Source: Alkaliphilus oremlandii OhILAs
GTDB taxonomy: Bacteria > Bacillota > Clostridia > Peptostreptococcales > Natronincolaceae
Assembly (NCBI RefSeq): GCF_000018325.1
Contig: NC_009922.1
Span: 2,666,001-2,730,000 of the forward strand
Direction of reading: 5' to 3'
DNA length: 64,000 nt
Shown piece after piece: positions 51,451-58,471 of the stretch. The position numbers and the translations under genes are program-made. Below the pieces are notes generated by a model. That model was not told where the DNA came from, searched no databases, and saw only the letters and a list, made by a program, of their open reading frames with translations. Each line of letters opens with the position of its first letter. Position 1 is the stretch's first letter.

Positions 51451-52716
51451 TTATTTTTTATAGTAATTTAAGACTTTTCTTAAAGCAACCACTACATCCT
51501 CTAAGTCTGTATCTATCATAGCCGGAAATAGTGGTAAAGTAATTATTCTCTCATATAGCTTCTCGGCGTTAGGACATAGACCTTTACTGTATCCTAAATT
51601 TTGATAGTGAGGATGATAATAAACGGGAACGTAATGAACATTAACTCCAATATTTTCTGCCCTTAATGCTTCAAATATTTCTTTTCTTCCTACTGTAAAC
51701 TTTTCAAGCTCTAGTTGAATAATATATAAGTGATAACTAGAATTTGAAAATGAAGCTTCAAAAGGTCTAATTACACCATCTATTTCTTTTAATAATTCAT
51801 TATATTTATGAACCAATGCTTTTCTTCTTCTTATAAACTTGTCCAGCTTTTTTAGCTGGCTAATCCCTAGGGCACATTGTATATCTGTCATCCTATAGTT
51901 ATATCCAAGCTCTAATTGTTCATAATACCAAGGACCTTCATTTTTATTTAAAAGTTGCTGTGTTTCTCTAGTAATTCCATGGGCTCTAAATAAAGATAGT
52001 TTATTATATAAGTCCAAATTATTCGTTGTAATAATGCCACCCTCGCCAGTAGTAATATGCTTAACTGGATGCAAGCTAAACTCTGTCATATCTGCTAATG
52101 TGCCAATTTTTTGACCCTTATACTCTGACCCTAAAGAATGAGCTGCATCTTCTATTACGATTAAATTATATTTATCTGCTATTTCTCTTATAGCATCTAA
52201 ATCAACTGGCTGACCTGCAAAATCCACAGGAATAATGGCCTTTGTATTTTTAGTTATCTTTCTTTCTATATCATTTATGTCTATATTATATGTTAAAGGA
52301 TCTATATCAGCAAAAACTGGCCTTCCCCCTTGATACAGAACACAATTTGCAGAAGCTGCAAAGGTTATGGGCGTGGTAATAACCTCATCTCCTTTGGTAA
52401 TTCCTGCTGCATAGCAAGCGGCGTGAAGAGCCGCTGTACCATTCGATAATGCTACAGCGTATTTAGAGCCAACATAGTCCGCAAATTTTTCTTCAAATTC
52501 TTTTACCTTAGGTCCAGTAGTTAAATAATCACTTTTTAATATATGAACTACAGCTTCTACATCACTATCGTCAATCCATTGTTTCCCATAGGGCAGTAGA
52601 TTATCTCTAACTGCTTTTCCACCATTAATTGCTAATATATCACTGTCTTCATTTTCGTAGGGTTTATACTTTTCTTTTATAAGCTTTTCATTGTCTGTAG
52701 CTTTGATATTTTTCAT
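51451..52716 (-). CDS. pseC: UDP-4-amino-4,6-dideoxy-N-acetyl-beta-L-altrosamine transaminase PseC
   Basis: A DegT/DnrJ/EryC1 PLP aminotransferase, 421 residues. Seen: GSKYAVALSNGTAALHAA, VIEDAAHSLGSEYKG, and the PLP lysine in FSLHPVKHITTGEGG. It carries an extra N-terminal segment of about 45 residues before LPYGKQWIDDSDVEAVVHIL, where other PseC proteins begin. I use the ATG at 52716 (after GGGGGATAGGA); another in-frame ATG six codons upstream overlaps the pseB stop. Confidence 0.92.
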   Translation of the reverse strand: MKNIKATDNEKLIKEKYKPYENEDSDILAINGGKAVRDNLLPYGKQWIDDSDVEAVVHILKSDYLTTGPKVKEFEEKFADYVGSKYAVALSNGTAALHAACYAAGITKGDEVITTPITFAASANCVLYQGGRPVFADIDPLTYNIDINDIERKITKNTKAIIPVDFAGQPVDLDAIREIADKYNLIVIEDAAHSLGSEYKGQKIGTLADMTEFSLHPVKHITTGEGGIITTNNLDLYNKLSLFRAHGITRETQQLLNKNEGPWYYEQLELGYNYRMTDIQCALGISQLKKLDKFIRRRKALVHKYNELLKEIDGVIRPFEASFSNSSYHLYIIQLELEKFTVGRKEIFEALRAENIGVNVHYVPVYYHPHYQNLGYSKGLCPNAEKLYERIITLPLFPAMIDTDLEDVVVALRKVLNYYKK

Positions 52717-52733
52717 TCCTATCCCCCACTTCA

Positions 52734-53789
52734 TTATTGTTTAGTAACTGCTACTTCTAGGCTAAAATATTCTTCACAAGGCATCATATCTAGCTCAGTT
52801 AATAGTTTTCTTAAATCTTCTACATCTAACCATTCTGTGTTAACTCCTGAATCATATTCAAATCCTTCTTCTATTAACTTTCCGCCCTCAGTAAAATAGT
52901 TTTTAACATTCCACCAATCAAAATGAGGATAAACAATATAATGTTTATCATATTCATAAGTTGTTCTAGAGTCATCTTTCGTAACCATTACCTCATGCAG
53001 CTTTTCTCCTTCTCTTATTCCAACTTCTTTTAAGTTGCAATTCGGAAGCATAGCCTTAGCTAAGTCCGTTATTTTAAATGAAGGGATTTTAGAAATATAA
53101 GTTTCTCCACCTTTTGATTCTTCTAAAGCTTTAAAAACAAGCTCTACACCTTCTTCTAAAGTAATCCAGAATCTAGACATTCTAAAATCGGTAATCGGTA
53201 GTTCTGTTTCACCTTTTTCTATTAGGTTTTTAAAAAATGGAATAACGGACCCTCTGCTCCCTGCAACATTACCGTATCTAACAACAGAAAAAACAGTACC
53301 GTTATCACCAGAATAAGCATTTGCAGAAATAAATAACTTGTCCGATACTAATTTTGTTCCTCCATATAGGTTGATCGGGTTTACTGCCTTATCTGTAGAT
53401 AATGCTACTACTTTTTTTACTCCTCTATCTAAAGCTGCATCAACAATATTTTGTGCTCCATGTATATTTGTTTTTATCGCTTCAAAAGGGTTATATTCAC
53501 AAGCTGGAACTTGTTTCATTGCTGCAGCGTGAATAACATAATCTACATCTTTAAATGCTCTATATAATCTATCTTTATCCCTAACATCACCGATAAAGAA
53601 TCGTAACTTATCCATTTGCTCACCTGTTAGCTTTTTCTGAAATTCATTTTTAACAACAAACTGTTTGTATTCGTCTCTTGAGTAAATTATAACCTTACGA
53701 GGATTATACTTCTCAAATATCATTTCAATAAATTTTTGACCAAAGGAGCCTGTACCTCCTGTTATCAAAATAGACTTATTATTTAACAT
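52734..53789 (-). CDS. pseB: UDP-N-acetylglucosamine 4,6-dehydratase (inverting) PseB
   Basis: The first enzyme of pseudaminic acid synthesis, 351 residues, SDR fold. The NAD-binding motif ITGGTGSFGQKFIE, the YGGTK catalytic Tyr-Lys pair in NPINLYGGTKLVSDK, and FRMSRFWITLEEGVELV are family hallmarks; the C-terminus adds a substrate cap. First gene of pseB-pseC-pseF-pseH-GNAT-pseI-pseG. The start overlaps the end of a short open remnant (53783-53952). Confidence 0.95.
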   Translation of the reverse strand: MLNNKSILITGGTGSFGQKFIEMIFEKYNPRKVIIYSRDEYKQFVVKNEFQKKLTGEQMDKLRFFIGDVRDKDRLYRAFKDVDYVIHAAAMKQVPACEYNPFEAIKTNIHGAQNIVDAALDRGVKKVVALSTDKAVNPINLYGGTKLVSDKLFISANAYSGDNGTVFSVVRYGNVAGSRGSVIPFFKNLIEKGETELPITDFRMSRFWITLEEGVELVFKALEESKGGETYISKIPSFKITDLAKAMLPNCNLKEVGIREGEKLHEVMVTKDDSRTTYEYDKHYIVYPHFDWWNVKNYFTEGGKLIEEGFEYDSGVNTEWLDVEDLRKLLTELDMMPCEEYFSLEVAVTKQ

Positions 53790-53952
53790 AGTAATCCCTC
53801 ATTTTCTTCATTGCAAATTTTTGCTATATCTTCTTTTATCTCTTCATATACGGGTTCTATCTTTTGGATATCATTGACACAAATTTCTAGAAAACCTCTA
53901 AAGTTATGAATAGTTTTTTGCCTTTTTTCAGTGAATCTTTTCCTCTGCTCAA
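53783..53952 (-). pseudogene. C-terminal gene remnant ending at pseB
   Basis: An open stretch of about 56 codons on the minus strand has no start codon and an in-frame TAG before it. It reads like the helical end of a protein (NFRGFLEICVNDIQKIEPVY, then EEIKEDIAKICNEENEG) and ends in TAA overlapping the pseB ATG as in a coupled operon. I cannot name the family; a lost upstream operon gene is the simplest explanation. Confidence 0.4.
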
Positions 53953-54184
53953 ACTATCAATACTATCAATGCTATCCTGCGAAGTAATCATACAATATTT
54001 TTCTCATAAATAATTTAACGGGTTGTGCTGGTTAATTTACATATAGAAATTACTTTCTTTCAAACTACTCAATTTCTAATAACGAAAAAATTATTATATT
54101 CAATATATTGTATATTCAAAATTTAACTAGAATAACAGTTTAAAATATTAATATTATCTACTAAAATCATTTAAAATTTTTTCA
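53953..54184. other. AT-rich intergenic stretch upstream of the pse operon
   Basis: No ORF or RNA structure that I can support. It is very AT-rich, with a palindromic TATTCAATATATTGTATA-type segment around 54096-54116 and possible sigma-A-like -10 elements. The pse operon promoter probably lies here. Confidence 0.4.
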
Positions 54185-54781
54185 CTATATTAGTTTTTTT
54201 AATGTTTCTTTTGCTTGGTTAAACAAAGGAGATACTTCATAAGCTAGAATATCTCCTATGGCTACTAAATCATTGTTTTTTATAACTTTATCAAGCTCTA
54301 ATACTAATTCTTTAAGTGAATATATGTCCTTAGCATATATATTCCACTCTTCATAGTCATCAACTAAGTCTTTTAAATTAGATTTTGAATCTATAGATGA
54401 GAATGATGCTATTATCCAATTTAAACCTTCTATTAGCTGTATCATTTTATTCCAAGTATCTCCTGTCGGTGTTTGATAGAATTCATTAGACAGTATTTCT
54501 ATTTCAGGTATTGCTCTTTCTGTATAGTCTAAGGTAGATACAATATTTTCTTTATACATTTCTTTTTCAGTTCTTGTTATTACATTAACTTCATTTATGT
54601 TTCGTATATTATCTACAAAATAATTCGAGAAATCCGAATATACTTCTAAACCGTCTATCTCTAAGTGGCTGAGAATTAGTTTAGAATCCCATATAGACTT
54701 TTCAATATACTCAAACATATCGTCAATTTGCTGTCTGCTATTCTCGTATTCTTTAGTAGTTCCTAATATATTTATTTTCAT
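54185..54781 (-). CDS. Hypothetical flagellar-regulon protein, 198 aa
   Basis: I do not recognise a family. The protein is soluble and acidic, mostly helical (QQIDDMFEYIEKSIWDSKL, LDYTERAIPEIEILSNEFY, LIEGLNWIIASFSSIDSKSN), with no cysteines and no signal peptide. A perfect sigma-D promoter (54818-54844) and ribosome site GGAGGT place it in the late flagellar regulon. It stands between the Maf glycosyltransferase and the pseudaminic-acid genes, so a role in flagellin glycosylation or export is plausible. The ATG at 54781 is chosen over an upstream TTG inside the ribosome site. Confidence 0.75.
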   Translation of the reverse strand: MKINILGTTKEYENSRQQIDDMFEYIEKSIWDSKLILSHLEIDGLEVYSDFSNYFVDNIRNINEVNVITRTEKEMYKENIVSTLDYTERAIPEIEILSNEFYQTPTGDTWNKMIQLIEGLNWIIASFSSIDSKSNLKDLVDDYEEWNIYAKDIYSLKELVLELDKVIKNNDLVAIGDILAYEVSPLFNQAKETLKKLI

Positions 54782-54817
54782 TAATAGTACCTCCAATATT
54801 CTAATGATATATATATC

Positions 54818-54844
54818 TTATCGGCAAAATAAGCATTTTTTTTA
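54818..54844 (-). promoter_or_regulatory. Sigma-D promoter of the 198-aa gene
   Basis: TAAA (54841-54844), exactly 15 bases, GCCGATAA (54818-54825) on the minus strand: a perfect match to the Firmicute SigD consensus. It is followed by an AT-rich start region and the gene 37 bases on. Confidence 0.85.
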
Positions 54845-54873
54845 ATAGTATATTAAAAGTAACAAAGCAACTT

Positions 54874-54978
54874 TTAACTCCTAACTATTTTACATTCATC
54901 TTTAGTAGCTTCTATAAAAATATTATCTTGTTCTTCAAATATCCTTCTATCTTTTGTATCTATCTTAAACTTAGTTGT
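54874..54978 (-). pseudogene. Possible 3' gene remnant
   Basis: 34 open codons between an in-frame TAA (about 54979-54981) and TAA at 54874-54876, with coding-like content (KFKIDTKDRRIFEEQDNIFI, then EATKDECKIVRS). No start and no ribosome site. It may be the end of a deleted gene; short AT-rich sequence can also give this by chance. Confidence 0.3.
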
Positions 54979-55342
54979 TTACTACATGTACCTTTTTACT
55001 TTACAGCATACATATTTTCTCCTGCTTTTCTTAAGTTTAATTACTCCATACATGATTAAACCTCTCAGAACGCAATTTCACTTCCTTCAAAATTCTATCA
55101 CTAAATACTAAATAAAACATATCCAGCTATAAAATCAAAATATATCACTATAATTCTACTATAACCCACAAAATTCTTTATTGCTATGCATAAAATACAA
55201 AAATAAGTCAAAAAAATTAATTTTCTGGCTTATTCTTGAGATGGTAGATTTAATTATTTTATTAATTGAATTGTGTTTTGATATGTTTAATTTGATTGAG
55301 CAAGTATAGTCGACGTTGTTTCTCTATAGAAGAATTATTTTT
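54979..55342. other. AT-rich intergenic stretch upstream of the 198-aa gene
   Basis: No supportable gene, hairpin with T-run, or tRNA. The sequence is strongly AT-rich, and stops occur in all frames. Near 55208-55236 there is a GTCAAAAAAATTAATTTTCTGGC-type imperfect repeat (CAGAAAATT/AATTTTCTG) that may be a weak terminator for the Maf gene. Confidence 0.4.
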
Positions 55343-57160
55343 TCAAAATAATTCTTCTATCTCTTCTTCATTGATGGCCGCTACCGCTACTTCTAGTATC
55401 TCATCTATGTTTTCATATTGAACCTTTAATCCTAGTAATAGCCTTTCTCTCTTTTTAACCACGTCATCAATCTGATCTAATGCATTATATGTCCCAATCT
55501 CAATAGCTTGTCTATATAATTTGTCTGTTTCATCAGTAAAGTCCTTATAAAAGTCTATCTCTTCAAGTTCATTAGTTTTTTCTGTTATTTTATCAAACAT
55601 TTTATAAAAATTACTTTCATCACATTTGCTTTCTAGTTCAGTTAATAATTTAATTCTTTCTTTAGATAGTACTAAGCATCGATCTAGCTCTAACTCATAT
55701 TTACAGATAAGTTCTTCATAGGCTTCCATAGATATATTGGCTTGAATTTCGTGTAAATAATTCATTTTTTCTTCTATGTTATATTCCTTAATTAAATAGT
55801 TATCTATTACCTCTTGAAAACTGATATTTGGAACACCTAGTATAGGAAGACCTCCTTCTGTACAGTTGAATATCCCCTTATTTAACTTATTATAATTAAC
55901 ATAATCTTCAAACCAACTTTTGAAATTTAAAAAAGCACTTTTAGTATATACTTCTTTTCCATAAATATCCTTTTCTATAATATATTTATCTTTATTTTCA
56001 ATATGTTCTTGATGAACTGCGCCATCTGCATATAACTTTTCTTTTGTATAGCATAAGTCTTGTCCTAAAAAGATAATATACGTTGCTTCAACCCATTTTC
56101 CAAAATCAAGTGCTAAATTTGCTACAGAACCCCCAGTTAAAAATTTATTCGATTTAATTTCTAATTTTTCACAAAATCTATCCATGTATTTATCAGACTT
56201 TAATGTTAGCCACATCTTTGGTCCACTATAATCTAGCAAAGATTCATAATAAATAACATTATCATATATTAATAACGGATTATGATTCTTTGCATTTTTA
56301 AATATGTTCCCTTCTGCTTTATTTCCATCTATTGCTAGTATAATATTCGGTTGTATGTTGTTTTTTTCTAATATATTCACAGCTGAACCTACAGCTATTA
56401 TAATTGCTTTTTCTTTGACTTTATTTAATAGATGTATATTATTTTCTAAAGAAGGACCTGCTGAAATAATTATAATAGGAACATTTTTTATTATATCTTT
56501 AACTTTATCAACAATACTATTTTTAGGTATGAATTTAATATTGCGCAATATGTTGTAAACCCATCTTTTTGAACTTATTATTTCCGTATAGAGATTTCCT
56601 TCCATCAACTTCACTAACGATCTTATTTGTTTATATAAATCACTAATATATTCTTCATACATATTGTTATATGAAGGAAGATGAGCAAAATATATGTTTT
56701 TGATTTTTCTATTTTTTATATAATGTTCTATTAAAGACCTTACTGTGTACTTATCGTGATTTATGATAAAAACTATATTATCATCAGATATGTATCTAGA
56801 GTAATCTTTCATTTTAATAGATTTATAAAAAATATGTATTTCAGGTTCTATTATTATAATTTTTTTGCCTTTGAATTTTTCTACTAAATCTTGTAAATAA
56901 TATCCTAAACCTAAACCTAAAATTATTATAGAATCCTCATTTTCTAACGTTATACCTTCAATCCAAATTTTCGCTTCTTTAATTGGATTATATCTACTAT
57001 GCAAATACATCTTATTGTTTATTATTATATTCAAGCTTTTATCTTTATTTTCTATTAATTTATATTTTTCATAATTTCTATCATCAAGATTGTAATCTTT
57101 TATTTCTTTATATGTTTCTGGATAATATTTTTCTAGATACTCCATATTCCGATCGTACAA
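55343..57160 (-). CDS. maf: Maf-type motility accessory glycosyltransferase
   Basis: 605 residues of the Maf/DUF115 family (MptE-like core). Seen: the N-terminal region with INNKMYLHSRYNPIKEAKIW and IILGLGLGYYLQDLVEKFKGK, then the central core IIISAGPSLENNIHLLNKVK, NIILAIDGNKAEGN, KFLTGGSVANLALDFGKWVEATYIIFLGQDL, and a helical C-terminus. Maf proteins transfer pseudaminic or legionaminic acid to flagellin in the cytoplasm. The pse operon downstream and the flagellin gene upstream fix the context. The ribosome site is GAGGTG. Confidence 0.93.
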   Translation of the reverse strand: MYDRNMEYLEKYYPETYKEIKDYNLDDRNYEKYKLIENKDKSLNIIINNKMYLHSRYNPIKEAKIWIEGITLENEDSIIILGLGLGYYLQDLVEKFKGKKIIIIEPEIHIFYKSIKMKDYSRYISDDNIVFIINHDKYTVRSLIEHYIKNRKIKNIYFAHLPSYNNMYEEYISDLYKQIRSLVKLMEGNLYTEIISSKRWVYNILRNIKFIPKNSIVDKVKDIIKNVPIIIISAGPSLENNIHLLNKVKEKAIIIAVGSAVNILEKNNIQPNIILAIDGNKAEGNIFKNAKNHNPLLIYDNVIYYESLLDYSGPKMWLTLKSDKYMDRFCEKLEIKSNKFLTGGSVANLALDFGKWVEATYIIFLGQDLCYTKEKLYADGAVHQEHIENKDKYIIEKDIYGKEVYTKSAFLNFKSWFEDYVNYNKLNKGIFNCTEGGLPILGVPNISFQEVIDNYLIKEYNIEEKMNYLHEIQANISMEAYEELICKYELELDRCLVLSKERIKLLTELESKCDESNFYKMFDKITEKTNELEEIDFYKDFTDETDKLYRQAIEIGTYNALDQIDDVVKKRERLLLGLKVQYENIDEILEVAVAAINEEEIEELF

Positions 57161-57367
57161 TTACAACACCTCTTATTAATATATATTTTATATTATAAAA
57201 TTTATAGAATACCCACACAATACTTTAAAAAATTGTAAGTTTAATTAAAATATTAAATTTATGTAGTCGTCTGCAAATTATCTAATATATTCAATAAGTA
57301 AACATACTTTCCTGCAAATAGGTACATCTTTCTAGAACTGCTCGTATTATAGTTGATTTTTTTATAT

Positions 57368-57408
57368 AATAAAGAAGTCAGAGAAATTATTCCTCTGACT
57401 TCTTTATT
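57368..57408 (-). terminator. Terminator of hag
   Basis: A perfect 16-bp stem (57368-57383 with 57393-57408, core AAGTCAGAG/CTCTGACTT) and a nine-base loop, 15 bases after the hag stop. The T-rich half on the minus strand completes it. The region on to the Maf start (57161-57367) is AT-rich without another gene. Confidence 0.9.
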
Positions 57409-57422
57409 TACGAGACATTTAA

Positions 57423-58235
57423 TTATCTTAATAATTGAAGTACATTTTGTGGAGCTTGGTTCGCTTGAGCCAACATAGCTGTAGAAGCTTGTTGTAAAAT
57501 GCTTTGTTTTGTTTGCTCCATCATTTCTTTAGCCATGTCTACATCTCTAATTCTAGATTCTGCTGCTTGAATATTTTCAGAAGCATTATCTAAGTTTTTA
57601 ATAGTATGTTCTAATCTATTTTGATTAGCTCCAAGTTTTGATCTTTCTGCAGATACTTTCTTAACAGCAGCATCTACTTTAGCAATAGCACTTGCCGCAC
57701 TACCATGTGAAGCTACAACAAGAGCATTTACACTTAAGGCAGCAGATTTCATAGTTCCTACTTTAAGTGTCATACTTACACCTTTGTCGGCTCCTATTTG
57801 GAACTTAACAGATGTAAGAGTTCCATCTAATAATGTTTTCTCATTGAATGTTGTTTTTTCAGCTATTCTATCAATTTCTTTAACCAATTCTTTAATTTCA
57901 TCTGATATAGCTGTTCTATCCACAGCAACGTTTGTATCGTTAGCTGCTTGTACTGAAAGTTCTCTCATTCTTTGAAGAATTGAATGAACTTCATCTAGTG
58001 CACCTTCTGCTGTTTGGATTAAAGAAATACCATCTTGAGCATTTTTAGAAGCCATATCAAGTCCTCTGATTTGAGCTCTCATTTTTTCAGAGATAGAAAG
58101 ACCAGCTGCATCGTCTCCTGCACGGTTAATTCTGTATCCAGAAGATAATTTTTCCATTGATTTTGCACTACCATTGTTAGCGATTCCTAATTGTCTATGA
58201 GTGTTCATAGCTTGTAAGTTGTTATTAATTCTCAT
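57423..58235 (-). CDS. hag: Flagellin (main, short form)
   Basis: 270 residues, the Bacillus Hag size. N-terminal MRINNNLQAMNTHRQLGI, LSSGYRINRAGDDAAGLSIS; C-terminal MLAQANQAPQNVLQLLR. The variable centre is short. It has a sigma-D promoter, a long leader with a CsrA-type GGA hairpin, and a terminator. It is the likely major filament protein and the substrate for Maf, the pse pathway and FliB. It lies between the second chemoreceptor gene and the Maf gene. Confidence 0.97.
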   Translation of the reverse strand: MRINNNLQAMNTHRQLGIANNGSAKSMEKLSSGYRINRAGDDAAGLSISEKMRAQIRGLDMASKNAQDGISLIQTAEGALDEVHSILQRMRELSVQAANDTNVAVDRTAISDEIKELVKEIDRIAEKTTFNEKTLLDGTLTSVKFQIGADKGVSMTLKVGTMKSAALSVNALVVASHGSAASAIAKVDAAVKKVSAERSKLGANQNRLEHTIKNLDNASENIQAAESRIRDVDMAKEMMEQTKQSILQQASTAMLAQANQAPQNVLQLLR

Positions 58236-58241
58236 TATTTA

Positions 58242-58281
58242 TTCCTCCTTGAATTTTGTATTTGCCTTCGGCATCCTTGCC
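58242..58281 (-). promoter_or_regulatory. Dual CsrA-binding region in the hag leader
   Basis: Upstream site (58270-58281 on the minus strand): GGCA-AGGA-TGCC, a four-bp stem presenting AGGA in the loop. Downstream site (58242-58251): CAAGGAGGAA, the hag ribosome site itself. A hairpin loop GGA plus a Shine-Dalgarno GGA is the arrangement by which CsrA bridges and blocks hag in Bacillus. Both CsrA and FliW are encoded in this window. Confidence 0.65.
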
Positions 58282-58356
58282 TTTAGGTCAATTTTTATAA
58301 ATCTTCTTAGGTCACTGCCGGCTTAGTAAACTAAGAAGTTTATTTTCTTAATATAT

Positions 58357-58383
58357 ATATCGGTACTATTTTTATTAACTTTA
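58357..58383 (-). promoter_or_regulatory. Sigma-D promoter of hag
   Basis: Minus-strand TAAA (58380-58383), 16 bases, CCGATAT (58357-58363), then ATATATTAAGA at the start region. A CTTCTTAG/CTAAGAAG hairpin lies in the leader between this promoter and the CsrA sites. Confidence 0.85.
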
Positions 58384-58471
58384 TACCTTTTTTATAATTT
58401 TTTTATATTTTTTTGTTTTATTTTATAGCGGATATGAATTCTTGGCTAAGAATCAACTTAATACTTAAATA

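Noticed and set aside
58236..58356. c-di-GMP riboswitch in the hag leader
   Set aside because: The conserved GEMM-I and GEMM-II blocks are absent; the hairpins fit a CsrA-type leader.
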